A DNA stretch of 64,000 nucleotides, from the NCBI GenBank assembly GCA_037892935.1, contig JAYXKI010000003.1:682001-746000 (forward strand), in the 5' to 3' direction. A program made the position numbers and the translations under genes. Origin of the DNA: Phlebopus portentosus (Eukaryota > Basidiomycota > Agaricomycetes > Boletales > Boletinellaceae). Below are positions 1-11,764 of this stretch, piece by piece. Each line of letters starts with the position of its first letter. The first letter of the stretch is position 1. The notes beneath the pieces are model-generated. The model was not told where the DNA came from, ran no database searches, and was given only the letters and a program-made list of their open reading frames with translations.

Positions 1-1341
1 TATTAAAATATTTGCTATTATGCATGAACAGAACTTCTTTTCTTTCCATTCTACTCTATCTACTACTGTATGTACATGGAAATTCTGGATGGGCATTCGC
101 ATAACTTATACACACACGCACATACATACATGGAAATTCTCAAACCAACCAACCAACCAACCGGATATTCACATAACTCGTTCGCGTATTCATATCATCA
201 CAGATAAACGTAAAAAGAACGGATGAAATACGAAACACACGAGGAGCCCCCAAAATAGACGCGTAAGTACAAGGAAATACAGAAGTATACAGGAATATCG
301 GAGTGTGACGACGGATGTCGGACAGGCTTAAGAGGAGAGAGGCATTTTGTTTGACGTGATCAAGAAAGAAGCTGTGAGAGATGAGTTGTTAGTGTAAGTC
401 GGAAGAATGTAAGAGCGGCGCGGTGGGAGGGAGGGAGAATGGAGAATGGAGAATGAGAAGTGAGAAGCGAGAAGGAAAAAGAGAAGGGGGGCCGGGACGC
501 GAGTACCATTCCCCCTTCCCTTCCCTTGCCTTTATCTCTTTGTTACCATGATCAGAAAAGGCGCATATATGGGCAGATTAGGAGGGAGAGTCCGAGCGAA
601 AGTCCCCAGGTAGTGTATGCATACAAGAAAAAAATGGAGTGAAACGAGCACGGAAACGGAAAGTGAGAAAGAGGACGAGGAGTCGTCAGTTGATGGAGAG
701 TCATATGAACAAACAAACAATCAGTCAATCGAAACGAACAACTCAAAGTCGAAAGTTAGAATCGTGATGAAAAGGCTTGAGTATGACAAGGTGCGGGTAG
801 GTGTATAGCAGAGGCGGTAAAGGACATGGATGTATGTACTACTACTACTACAAGAAGAAGGGAAACTCGGAAGTCCCACTCAAAACTGCCCCCCCCAACC
901 TCTCCAACCTCTCCAACCAACGCCGACCAGAAAGGGGGGAAAGGCGAGAAGCGGCTAACGGGTCTCGGAAAACAGTCGAGAAAGTCATCATAATGTCGTT
1001 CGGGCCAGAGATCAGTGTATATTTGCGTGCGTGGTGGGTTGGCAGTGAGGAATGTCTGTAGTTTGGTATACAACGTGCGGGTGGGTGAAAGTGTGGTTTA
1101 TCATCTCGTCTCGTTCTCGTTCCATTTCGTTTTCCTTGTTAGTTTTTCGTCGAGGATCATGTTGCGCGGTCGGTGAGGTCGGTGAGGCCGGTGAGAGGGG
1201 GAGGGGGTGAAAGAGCGTCTTCCAAGTTCCAAGTCCGAGGGCTCCCCATAATCGTTGCCGACCGGCTGGAAATAAAGCCAGACAGGAGGCGAGAAGTTCA
1301 AGTCCGAGTCCGAGTCCCGGCGCGGGGGGAAGCCTTTCTCT
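1..1341. other. gene-free left edge with simple repeats
   Basis: I see no supportable gene here. The short open frames lack any family resemblance and overlap purine-rich, low-complexity sequence. It contains an (AACC)5 run at 143-162, an (ACT)n run at 838-851 and several GA-rich tracts. It lies downstream of the kinase gene, whose stop codon is at 1342-1344, so part of it is probably 3' UTR of that gene. Confidence 0.6.
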
Positions 1342-4247
1342 TCAAAGTATACTCGGCCACTTCAGCTTGAGCCCCTCCAACCAGCGAACATACAGCAACT
1401 CCGCAATCGGCGATCTTTTCGCCTGTTCGTCCGAATTCGAATTCCCACTTCCTCCGCTCTTCGTCGACGACACACCGGTCGGTGTTGATATCACGCCTGG
1501 TCCTTTCCCAATCACTCCATTCACCCCGCCGCCTCCATTCGCGACTCCATTCACACCTGGAGCGTTCGCGCTGGTACTTGTATTATCATCATCCACCTCC
1601 TGCTCGATAACGACCAGCCCCCTCGCCGTCATCTCCCCCTCCGCACCACGCGCCGCGACGGCATCAGCCCCCCGCGCACCGTCGCGACGTGCTGCCTCAC
1701 CGCGCCGTTCTCGTTTATCCCCGCGAGGATGTCGAGCATGAGCGTGTACGCCAGTTCGGGGTTCGACTCGCGCAGGTCGACGAACCCCCGTGCGAGCATA
1801 CTGAGCGCTTCGATCTCGTGTGCTTCCATCCCGTCTTGGATTGCCTGAAGGAGGTGGTGGTGGTTTACAAGTGAGTGAGTGAGTGTAAGTGAAAAGAAAG
1901 GAGAACCGAGGAGGAGAAAGCAGACGTACGTTCTGCACGACGGGAACGACCACCTCGTCCATCATCGCCCGCCCCGCTCTCGCATTCTCGCTCGCCCGTC
2001 TCCTCCGCTCCTTACTATCCCTCTCCCTCTCCCTCTCCACACCACCACCACCACCGCTACTCCCGCTCCCTCGCGTATTGTTACCCCCTTCAAGACCCTC
2101 GCGCACAGCACCGACGTATTCCGCGCTCAGCTTCAGGCTCCCAGCAGTATCGACGCGCTTCACAGGCCGGATCGTGTCCACTCCGTTCCCGATGTCCCCG
2201 GGCCGCAAAGGCGTACCCCGCCCGGAAGTGCGCTCCGCGTGTGTCGAGCGTCTCCGTACAGAGTTCGGACTTGGGGGTGGGGAATTCGAATTCCCGTCCC
2301 AGTCCCGTTCGCATTTCCAGTCGCAGTCCCAGTGCTGCTCAATGGCGGTTGTTGCTGAGGAGACGGACTCGCACCGGGCGTGTCGTACGCCGGAGGCGCA
2401 CCCAGCCCAGCGGCCTCTGCGTCCGCATCCGCACCGGCATTCGCAAGTGCCTCGTCCGCGGACTCCCTAGCGCCATATACAGACGATCTTCCGTTCGACG
2501 GCAACGGCGGTCGGATGACGACCGTCGAATGCGACGCAGCGTCGTTCATACCCAGTCGGCCGCCCGAACCCGAGAACGGATCGTCGCTCCCCTTGTCGCC
2601 GCACCCGAGTCATACGAGTCCTCGCTCTCCTCGATCGGCGCGAGGCCCTCCAGCTCCTCGTCGTAGTACGACGCATCGTCATCCGGGATCATCCCCGGCG
2701 GCATGGAACCACCGCCGCCATTCGCACCCGCAGCCCCGAATGCACCTGCGCGAGCGAGCGGTACGAGTTGTTGTTGTTGATGCTCCCTCCGGATTTCGAG
2801 CGCACGGTCTCGAAGATCCATTCGCTCCGGACTGTGTCGTTCCGGCCCCACGTCCCACGAATAGTCTGCTGAGCTGCTGGCGGGATCCCATTCGCGCCCT
2901 GCGCACCTTCTTCTGCGGTGTACGCGCGGCGTAGTCCTGATATCGCTCGATCAATTCCGTCAAACAACTTGTCCGCTTCGCATTCTTGATGAATCGATGC
3001 TGCAGCAGCTCCTTCGTCGAGGGGCGCTAATCACCGCCAAAGGGCATCAGTAAACGCAGTCCATCTTCAGATCAAATATAGTCATAAAGAATCGAGAGAA
3101 GGACAAAGGGTCGCAAATAGAGTGGGGAGCAATGAGGTCATACTCACATGCTTCGGATCCTTCGTAAGGCACAGGGACACGAAATCCTTGAATGCAGGGC
3201 TGAAAGCACCATCGAGCGTGGGCGGCTTCGCCTTCGGAATGAGGAACAGCACGCGCATGGGGTGGTACTCCGCAAGCGGGGGCTCGCCCTTCGCCATCTC
3301 AATAGCCGTAATTCCAAGACTCCACAGATCAGCTTTGTTATCGTACCCCGCCTGCCGGATCACCTCAGGCGCCATCCAGAACGGCGTGCCGACAAAGGTA
3401 TGCCGGAGTGTATTGCTCAGCTGCGCGGCGACGCCGAAATCGGCGAGCTTGACTTTACCCGAAGCGGAGAGAAGGACGTTGGCTGCTTTGATATCGCGGT
3501 GGATCTTGCCCTCGCTGTGTAGGTAGTCGAGTCCGAGCAGAAGCTCGCGGCAGATGATCGCGATGTGCGCCTCTGAGAATACGCCCGGCTTGAGCAGGTC
3601 GAGGCAGGACCCGCCGGCGAGGTACTCCATGACGATCCAGAGCTTGTAGCCCTTGACGAACGCTCCGTAGTACCGCGTCACATACTCGCTGTCGCACTGT
3701 GCAAGGTGGGCGATTTCCTGCTGTATCTCTGCGATATCGTCGTCCGTATCCTCAAGGTCTGCGAAGGCAGTGCCGTAAGGTCAAATAGGCATAGCCCGAA
3801 ACGGAGGAGTGGACACACCAATCTGCTTGATAGCAACGATCTGCTTCGTGTCGTTGTGCATCCCCTTATAGACAGTACCAAAGCTTCCGGTGCCGAGCTT
3901 CTCGAGGATGGTGTACAGGCTGGCCGGGTCGTTATTCGGGAGCATCGGAGCGGCTATAGGCGCCGACGGCACCGCTGGAGCTTGCGCTTGCGCAATGATG
4001 CGCACGTTGGCTGCAAGCTTGCTGTCCCTGGGGAAGTTGTTTGCCGCCTGTGACGAGAGGGGTGGTGGTGAGGAGGGAGGAGGACGAGTGAGCACGCGTG
4101 GCTGGTGTGAGAATAAAGGAAGATGTAGGTGTCAGTGTCAGTCTTGAAAGTGACGAAGTCGTCCGAAAGTAAATCGTTCATTCGTCCATTCGAATACGAA
4201 TACGGGACAAAGGAGCTAGTAGTAGTAAACTTAACTGTACTTACCAT
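1342..4247 (-). CDS. Ste20/GCK-III (MST/YSK-like) serine/threonine kinase
   Basis: Protein kinase of the germinal centre kinase III group, acting in cell polarity, septation and stress signalling. Visible in order: a glycine loop [11 protein letters not shown], the VAIK lysine, catalytic loop [16 protein letters not shown], the activation-segment motif [10 protein letters not shown], and then [14 protein letters not shown] closing the kinase fold. A later block ending [20 protein letters not shown] matches the family C-terminus. The ATG (4245-4247) is followed at once by a 197-nt intron (4048-4244), so the first coding exon is only the start codon. Further GT-AG introns fit at 3759-3818, 2866-2906, 1845-1929 and 1633-1679; another lies between about 3025 and 3150. 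Between about 2770 and 2210 the linker needs more frame changes that I could not resolve into introns, so its exact sequence is uncertain. Family identity is secure; the symbol is not. Confidence 0.88.
4048..4244 (-). other. 197-nt intron directly after the kinase start codon
   Basis: On the minus strand the ATG is followed immediately by GTAAGTACAG, and the acceptor CACAG precedes the codons for AANNFPRD. Splicing gives M-AANNFPRD in phase with the kinase domain. No in-frame ATG precedes the kinase domain within exon 2, which supports this model. Confidence 0.65.
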
Positions 4248-4524
4248 TGAGAATGTGAAGCGAGAAGAGAGGAGGAGGACCTTGGCGGAGTCAGACGTGT
4301 CGTTGTCGTCGTGAAGGAGAGGATAAAAGGAGATGGACTGAGGAAGGGAAGGGAAGGGAAGACAGGCAGGCAGGTAGGCAGGGATTCGCCCGGCTAGGAT
4401 GCACGGGTAAGCAGGACGTGAAAGAATCGCGCAGTCCTGTTATGGAGAAGACAGACCACGCGGTGGGAAACAGAAGCAGATAGACACTCGCGTGTCGTCA
4501 ACGTGCGTCGGGGACGGCGGGCGT

Positions 4525-4547
4525 GACGACGACGACGACGACGACGA
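4525..4547. repeat. GAC trinucleotide run
   Basis: A near-perfect run of GAC/ACG triplets in the 5' flank of the kinase gene. It is not inside a supported coding region. Confidence 0.7.
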
Positions 4548-4611
4548 GGAGAAGCAGAGAGAGAGAGAGGCGCCTATGGCCTGAGGGAAGGAAAGAGAAG
4601 GCGAGAAACGG

Positions 4612-4635
4612 GAAATGAAATGAAATGAAATGAAA
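4612..4635. repeat. GAAAT pentanucleotide run
   Basis: Four to five tandem copies of GAAAT lie in the upstream flank of the kinase gene. It is a simple microsatellite. Confidence 0.75.
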
Positions 4636-5720
4636 TAGGAGATAGAGGACAGAAATCACGGCCGAACGTGACGATATATGCGGGTGTCACTTATGATTAT
4701 TATTCACCATCTATTAATCACTACATACATACACACTCACACTCATGGAGACGATGTACGCCAGCTCCAGCACGCTCACGGAGACAGGCCGTCTGATCAC
4801 CGGGCGATGACGATACAGCGTGCACTCGGGATCCGGAACGCGGCGTACATACAGGAATCGGGAATCGAGACGACCGACCGACACGAGGCGAATCAATGGA
4901 TTCATCCGGCGGAGGGAGACTTCACCTGACTCGCTCGCCCTTCTTATTTCCTATCGATAATCGAATCGAATATTCTTCCGTTGCCCACTCACTACAACAC
5001 GCTCGGAGTGAGAACATGCAGCCACGTCTCAGCCATCACGCCCATCAAATAAAATAAATACCGAATTCGAAATCGAAGCGATCTGTTCCTCTCCACCCTG
5101 GACTGAACAAAGCCGAGTTCGCGTGACGTCGTGATTGACGTCAACGACACCGTCAAGTCACCACCGTCGACATCAAAGGTCACTCAGCGACGAGCGAAAC
5201 CGCCAGTCCCTAGTCCTAGTCCTATACCAAGAGCTCATTCTCAAGAGCACGGCCCCCCGATGTCCGGTTCCTTGCTGGCCATTGGCTTCTCAAGAATGAA
5301 CGCTGCGTTCCCATTCCATTCCCGTGCCTTTGACTACATTATAACACTTAACACACAAACCGCGGACTCTCCTTCCTTCTCAGTATAAGTAGTATAATAT
5401 GATATGTCTCTCCGTCCACAACTTGTACAGTATGTGTAGACAGGAGCAATGCATTACACAGTCCAAAGAACCAAGAACTAAGATCCTAAGTTCAGGTTTA
5501 GGCTTAGGAGGAGATCAAGAATGTAGAAGCAGAAGCGAGAAGAGGAGCCATGGTACAGTACAATGCAGAGTCGGAATGTAATGCAATCGCAAATGCAATT
5601 ATTGACTTTTTGTCCACTTGGGTAGATCCGCCATGTACTGCGTAGTGTAGTACATGGTACCCCCCCCCCCAGAACTCGAGCATCGACTCGGAATGAACAT
5701 GGAAGGAACTACTTACATAT

Positions 5721-5907
5721 CCGGCCGGGAAAAATAAATTCCGTTTGTTGCGAAGCCACGCCACGCCACGTACAGCTCGTCCAGTAAAAATCAGAGTCGG
5801 AGTCGGGCAGTCGGTCGAGTACGCAGTGCCATATCATATCGATCGATCGTCGAGGCTCCCCACACCCGGCCGGAAGGGAAATTACAATTGTTGCGTTGCG
5901 AAACCAT
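5721..5907. repeat. two imperfect direct repeats beginning CCGGCCGG
   Basis: Units at about 5721-5756 and 5866-5907 share CCGGCCGG, an A-rich stretch, AAATT, a TTGTTGCG core and a GAAGCCA/GAAACCA end. They are about 145 bp apart in the same orientation within intergenic DNA. They could be regulatory sites or an old short duplication. Confidence 0.4.
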
Positions 5908-6175
5908 CTGCCAGACCTGGTGCTCGTGAGTGAATCCACCCTGGCCACATGCAAATATTCAACACGCGCACGCGCCGTGCGTTTATAGTACTTATAACTT
6001 TACATTTCTTTGGATTACAATGGAATCTAGTTAGCTAAGTAGTTACTTAGGAATTTAGAAGGAAAGAAAGAAAGAATCCACATGTCAGTTTTCAAACGAT
6101 CCGAGCTCGCATCCAGCCTATGAGCTGGGAAAGCCTGAAAAGCAGTTCTATCTCTGGCCACCTACAAACATCATC

Positions 6176-8902
6176 TTACGCATTCACCTTCCCCTCTTCC
6201 ACCGCACCATTATTCCCATTCCCATTCCCACTCCCATTCCCATCCCGATACTGCGCCTTCAGCGCCAGAACCCCGCCCTTCAAACTCGCCACCTCCTTCA
6301 CCAGCGCCGTGAACCGCGCCTTCTTCACGTCGTCCGTCAGCGCAGGCTGGAAATAGTGTATGCACTCTCGCGTCGTCGCACCCGGGCTCGTGCGCAGCCA
6401 CGCCACCAGCAGGGACGCTGTGAGTTCCGTCCCAGGCGAGATTTGCGGGCGCGGAGCGGACTCGGCGGCGGCGGTCGGTGAGGAGGCTTCGGTTTTGATG
6501 GGTGTGCCCGCACCCGCACTCGGACCTGCACCTGCACCTGCACCCGGAACGGGTTTGCGTTTCTTGAACTTCGGTTGGGAAGATCCTCCTCCTCCTCCTC
6601 CGGAGGGACCCGGAGTGCCGGGGACGCTCTCCGTCCCGCCGACGTCCCCATCCGCCTTACGCTTCTTCGACGGACTCGCCGTGGCCATGGGGGCAGGGCT
6701 CGCCCCGCGACTCGCGCCAGTCGACACCGGGTTCGGACTGCCCGCCCGACCCCCTCTCCCCGCAAGCGGGCTCGTCGCCCTGCTCCCACCTCCGACAGCA
6801 CCACCAGCCGAAGCACCCCCACCCTGACCTTTCAGCATCTTCGCAGGAGGCTTCGGCGACGTCGCGCGTTTCGCTAGCACCGAGTGCCCGCCCATGCCTA
6901 TAATTGGGGAGGTCGGTGGGGGTGGGACCAATGGCGAGCCGGGGGCTTCGACTTTACTTTCACGCTGCCGCCTGAACCTGGCGGTGCGGGCGAACCAGAG
7001 CGAGAACCCGGTCGCGAAGGTGGTTTTGAGCCTGGACGACTGCCGGGTTTACTTTGTGGTGCTGAAGCTGGTCGAGCGTTCGACTGGTCTTGTACTGCCG
7101 GTCCAGAAGGTGTGGGTGTGGGTGTCTCCTCTTCCTCTTCTTCCTCCTACGATAGTTGTATACCCTTTAGGATTGCACAACAAAATGATGTTTATACTTA
7201 CCGAGCTAGCATATGGATTCTTATCCTCGTCACTCTCATACGCTGCGTTCTTCTCGATTTTACGGACGAGTTTCTTGATGTCTTTCCCAGTACCAGTGAG
7301 GTTGTCTGCGTCTTCCTCCTCTTCATCCTCGTCAATATAGCCTTCGCGAGTCTTGTTCGCTTGACGATACTCGCGTTTGAGGCGTTCCTGTAAATAATAT
7401 TCAGTAAGAAGGAAAAAGGAACATGAGGCTACACACACCTCCAACTCCTTAGCTTCCTCGTCGGCAGCAACATCGTCAGGTTCCATCTTTTCTTCATCAT
7501 CCGCAAAGTCTTCCTCATATTCCATCTCATCCATATCACCTTCAAAGTCTCGCTCTCTTTCCCGACGCCTCCTATCTTGTACACCCTCTTCATCATCCTC
7601 TTCAAACAAGCCACGCATTCCAGCGTCAACAGTCCTCAGTCTGCGTCCTCCGGGTGCCAGCGACATCCCTCCTAAATTATACACAAGCGATGGTCCGCCT
7701 AGACCACCGGGCGTTGCAGCAGGGTTGGCATTATTGTTCCTCCTACGAAGGAGCCACCTTTCTCCATCCTTATTCCTCTGCATCTTCGCCATCATCTTCT
7801 CCGCCTCCTCGAGCGACCAGGTATGTTGCCGCGTTCTTCGTTTTTGGAATTTGTACCACCGGTGGGCGGGTACGAAGCGGAATACGCTATCTGGTGCTGG
7901 CATGAACAACGCGAACAACTCCGCCTTGGAGGCTTCCTCCATTCGCCCTTCCCATATTTCCTTCCCCGTTGCATCTTCCATCACCCACGGATATCGTTCC
8001 TCCTTGCGCAGCTGCCGTATATGCTCAGGTACAAGGAAGACCTGCCGTGTCTTCTTTTGGAATTTCTTCTTTTTGTTCTTATCGTCTTTCCCGTTCTTTC
8101 CAATGGGGGGCGTAGAAGTCCCAGGTGACGCCGAGCCATTGCCGGATTTCGAGTCGTGGATTGGACGACCCTGCGCATCGACCATGACGACGCGTCCGTC
8201 TGCACCGATGACTGGTTTACCATCTGGTCCTAACATCGGTCCTGCAGGCACCTGCGCCGCTTCATTCCCATTCGTCTCTACTCTCCGGATCTCCTTGCGA
8301 TTGAGCTTCACAGGTCGTGCCCATACGTTGATATCAACAGGATTGCGCGAATCGAACTTCATAACGTCGTATTTCCATCCATGTCGGTCTGTAGATACGA
8401 CGCGGAAGTCCTGGTAGCCGATCGCTGGAGCAGGTTCGCTGCCTGTCGTATTCGACGACGTTTGTGTAGCCGTAGGCGTAACAGCAGGCGTAGATGCAGA
8501 TCCTTGTGAGTTCGAGGGCGTAGATGCTCTAGAAGGCGAAGGTCTATGTTCGGGTGTGGATTGCGGCGTAGATGGCGAGCCCGCCGCTACTGGTGGCTTT
8601 GGTATCGGTGAAGCGCGAGATGCAGTACTACTGTTCTGGTTCGCTCGAGCGCTCTCCGTCGACGAGCCCGCACCAGTAGTAGCATTGGAGTTGGAACTGG
8701 CATTTGTGTTTCTGTTAGCAGCTTGCATCGCGGCAAGCGCAAAGGGACGACTGGGCTTCTTATGGAAGAGCGACACCTCTTTCTTCGGTCGTCTCAACCC
8801 TGGCGGAACAGCAACTCCATTCGGAATCCCATTAGGCTGATGAGCCTGTACTGTTGTCGTTGTCTGTGAGACGGAAGGCGCAGGAGAGGGAGAAGGCGCC
8901 AT
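6176..8902 (-). CDS. tfg1: TFIIF alpha subunit (RAP74/Tfg1)
   Basis: Large subunit of general transcription factor IIF, which binds RNA polymerase II and helps form the pre-initiation complex in the nucleus. The N-terminal third has the family signature (YQDFRVVSTDRHGWKYDVMKF, then WARPVKLNRKE and RQVFLVPEHIRQLRKEERYP). A long acidic and charged middle follows. The last 70 residues (LLVAWLRTSPGATTRECIHY onward) match the C-terminal winged helix that binds the FCP1 phosphatase. Four exons join in frame: 8902-7439, 7387-7202, 7146-6978 and 6897-6176, with introns of 51, 55 and 80 nt, giving 846 residues. The first intron has no stop and could be read through. The C-terminus ends in a Gly-Asn run encoded by a CATTCC-type repeat near 6207-6244. 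Confidence 0.92.
6207..6244. repeat. CCCATT hexamer repeat inside the TFIIF alpha gene
   Basis: Five to six imperfect CCCATT units lie in the last exon. On the minus strand they encode alternating glycine and asparagine near the C-terminus, so the length could vary between strains without breaking the frame. Confidence 0.6.
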
Positions 8903-9297
8903 CGCAGATGACGGTAAAGAAGGTAAACGCTAGTGGGCTCGAAGCAAAAGCGGGCCGACGACGAGAAGAACAAGGTCGCCTTGAGTCACAGGTGTGTGTT
9001 GTGACGAATGTGGTCGCTTAGTCACACCTACCTTTATTGATCGACAGATCGACGCGCGCCTTCTGGACCCACCAGTATGATGTATCATTTCATGAAGCGA
9101 GTCACACCGATGCAGACCCATATGTAGGAAAGCATGCGAAAAGTCCTACCAATATTTACCGTTTGAAGATCTATGGTCTCTGTTAATCACTTCTGAGGTA
9201 ACGATGTAACCAGTCTTGAAAATATCCAAGTCCGTCCCTCCAACCCAAGCCATTAGACAGCCGATAAATTATAATATAATAACATAAAGCATGCATT
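8903..9297. other. intergenic between TFIIF alpha and AFG1
   Basis: A 395-bp spacer between two minus-strand genes. It should contain the TFIIF alpha promoter and the 3' UTR of the AFG1 gene. I see no gene in it. Confidence 0.6.
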
Positions 9298-11320
9298 TCA
9301 ATCCTCTCCAGCAGTCTCTGCCCACTCCTTGCTCCCCATCTGGACAAGTCGAGAACAACAGCGCGCAAAAGCAAAAATCTCTTCTTCACCCGTGAACATC
9401 GAACTCGTTCCAATCGTTGATTCCGAAAGTCCCTATGTGAGTGAAGGAAAATCCGTAAGAGAAAAGGTACGACGATCATGGACTAGAGGACTGACGAGAT
9501 CATCCATGACGCTACGTTGATGGTCTGAGATGGACTTGCTATCAACCTCGTCCGAAAATATCTGGAATATCGGTTCTTCTGAAGTTATGAACAGTTTTGT
9601 CTGCGGTGTGATACAAATCAGTCAGGTTTGTGAAGGTGCACCAATTCGTTCACCTTGCTTTCGTAACATGCTATGTGATAAAAGACGTTAGTAAATAAAG
9701 AACAGAAAAATTCTTGTAAGAAACGCACCATCAACGAATGTAATGAACCGTCGAGCCTGTTCATACCAGGTCAAATCCTTCAAGCAACCAAGACCGCCTC
9801 AAACGAACGCACCTTATCCTTCTGATCCAAATTCATCTTCGGCACGTCCGTCAGGAAAACCGTATGAAACGTCTTCGTCACCTCCAAATAATCCGCCGCG
9901 CTCAACGGATGCCCACACAGTTCGTCAAAAGTGAACTTCGCAACGTGACTCGTACTTTCTGGTACGTGCAGCGTGCGGCCCCAGATTTTTAGGTGTCGGG
10001 TGTGCGAGATTGGTTCCCCGTCCCGGGTGGCAATGGCGACGAAGGTTTTGTTGATCTCTTCTTTGTTTTCTGGGGAGAGCGGGTGCAGATAGACGTTTGA
10101 GAGTGCGCGAGGAATGCGACGATAGTCTACAAGAGTATTATCAATGACAAAGTTCGGTAAGAGGGAGGTATGGTAGACCCCTACCTGTTCCGGAGTCTAG
10201 GTTGATCACATCGTACTTCGTCTTCAGTAATTCGATACAAGGTATGAAGCTGGAGCGTTGGATCCCATTCTTATATAGTTCATCAGGATGTCGACTACCT
10301 TCACCATGAGATGACGGCGATATAGAACTAGAACTATACTTTACGCGGACGTACTTTGAAGTCATTACGGTAACTACGCCCTGATTTCGTAGAGTCTCTA
10401 ATAATCGACGAAGAATCATAGCATCGACGATATCCGTCACCTGTCATTATTTCAATCATATCCATCTTATTAGTCAAAAACAAATCATACCTGAAATTCG
10501 TCAAAACACAACACGGCCGCCTCACTCGCCAAATCTCTAGCAACAGGTCCAATCGGATCTCCGCCAGACATACCCCACGATGCCTTGAGTGCATGAACGC
10601 GTTTATGCACGTCAACCATGAACGCGTGAAAATGCACTCTTCGTTTCTTCCTTATTCGCGGCGGAAGAGTTTCGTAGAACAGATCCATGAGCATGGACTT
10701 TCCCGTCCCTACGTCTCCGTAGAGATAAAGACCCTGTGGGACGAGGTCGTCTGCTTCGGCCTGGGTATCGGATTTTGAAAACAGCCGTGACATCTATACA
10801 GTGGCACTGATTATGAGTTATGGGTACAATGTGTGGGTATAGAACGGACTAGTGAACCGGATGACTTTGTTTCTTGGACAGGAGTTTGCCCGTACTTCTC
10901 TAGTTGTTCATGTAACGCCTGCAGCTTGTCTATGACCTTGTCTTGGTGATCGTCTCTCCTAAGTATGCCTTGCTGAACGAGTTCTTGATATCGCGATCGA
11001 GGTGTGGGATAGGCTATATATAATACTCCACGTCAATATATTGCTATGGACGATGGTTGAGCTGCTCACGTACGTCCTGCGCCACTGTTCACCGCTCCTT
11101 CACTCCTGGAATTAGTGTACGATTGCGACCCAGTATCATAACTCGTATTCTGAGAAGAACTCGCAGAAGCAGAATCGCTGGAGTATTCTCGGCGAGATTG
11201 TGCGTGTGCGAGACCTGCTCGATGTGTTCGTAACCTCGACGGAGAATGTGAATGACCGGACCTGAGAGAACGATTTACACGATTGAACTGGGCCAGACGA
11301 GAATAAGCCCGTAAGGACAT
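9298..11320 (-). CDS. afg1: AFG1-type mitochondrial AAA ATPase
   Basis: AFG1 (LACE1/AFG1L in animals) is an inner-mitochondrial-membrane ATPase that helps remove misfolded or surplus respiratory subunits. The start ATG opens an Arg/Ser-rich N-terminus ([20 protein letters not shown]) typical of a mitochondrial presequence. The Walker A motif is [19 protein letters not shown] and Walker B is [12 protein letters not shown]. Conserved blocks [33 protein letters not shown] and [13 protein letters not shown] follow. The C-terminus reads [11 protein letters not shown] and [20 protein letters not shown], then a stop at 9298-9300. At least six short introns are needed; one separates MTS from [11 protein letters not shown], others split [31 protein letters not shown] and DDL/GLSES. 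All join in frame by eye. Family assignment is firm. Confidence 0.92.
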
Positions 11321-11764
11321 CGTAAAATTCCTCTATGCAAGAAAGCAAGAAAGGGGAGAAGTCAAGGAAAGGAAGCGGAAGCAGTCGGAATACGAGATTG
11401 GTGGTTGCCAGTGTCGAAATCAAACGCTTGTGCCGCGTCGGACCGCAGAGCTGACAGAGCCGGCAGATCCTTTCTCGCCTTTCCCCCATCTCTTATCGTC
11501 GTACACCTCAGCAAAGAGAACAAACGGAATAGACTGTGCATTCACATTGCGTCGGGAACTGGCTTCCAAAAAATGCTGTTATTATTAATCCATGACTGAC
11601 TTGGAAGAATTTTGAATCCGATCGGAAGACGCGGCTTTGCCAGTCCATCCACCTTTGATCCATCCATCCATCCGCCCATTCAACTATTTTCCTCCGCCAG
11701 CTTTGACAAATAAATACCGGTATTTTATGGGAAGCATTTACATTTATTTTACGACGAGATAATC
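11321..11764. promoter_or_regulatory. shared divergent promoter region, AFG1 and RING ligase
   Basis: A 444-bp region between two divergently transcribed genes, so it must hold both start regions. I cannot point to individual sites. A (TCCATCCA)-like run occurs near 11655. Confidence 0.45.

Larger units (their letters stand above)
4248..6175. other. intergenic, kinase promoter side and TFIIF alpha 3' side
   Basis: There is no supported gene in these 1.9 kb. It holds several simple repeats: (GGGAA)n near 4343-4362, (GAC)n at 4525-4547, (GAAAT)n at 4612-4635, and a poly-C run near 5660. Two related 40-bp units beginning CCGGCCGG lie near 5721 and 5866. The left end should carry the kinase promoter and the right end the 3' UTR of TFIIF alpha. 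Confidence 0.55.

Noticed and set aside
6360..6827. 155-codon plus-strand open frame inside the TFIIF alpha gene
   Set aside because: It is the antisense shadow of a proline/glycine-rich, GC-rich exon whose minus-strand product is firmly identified.
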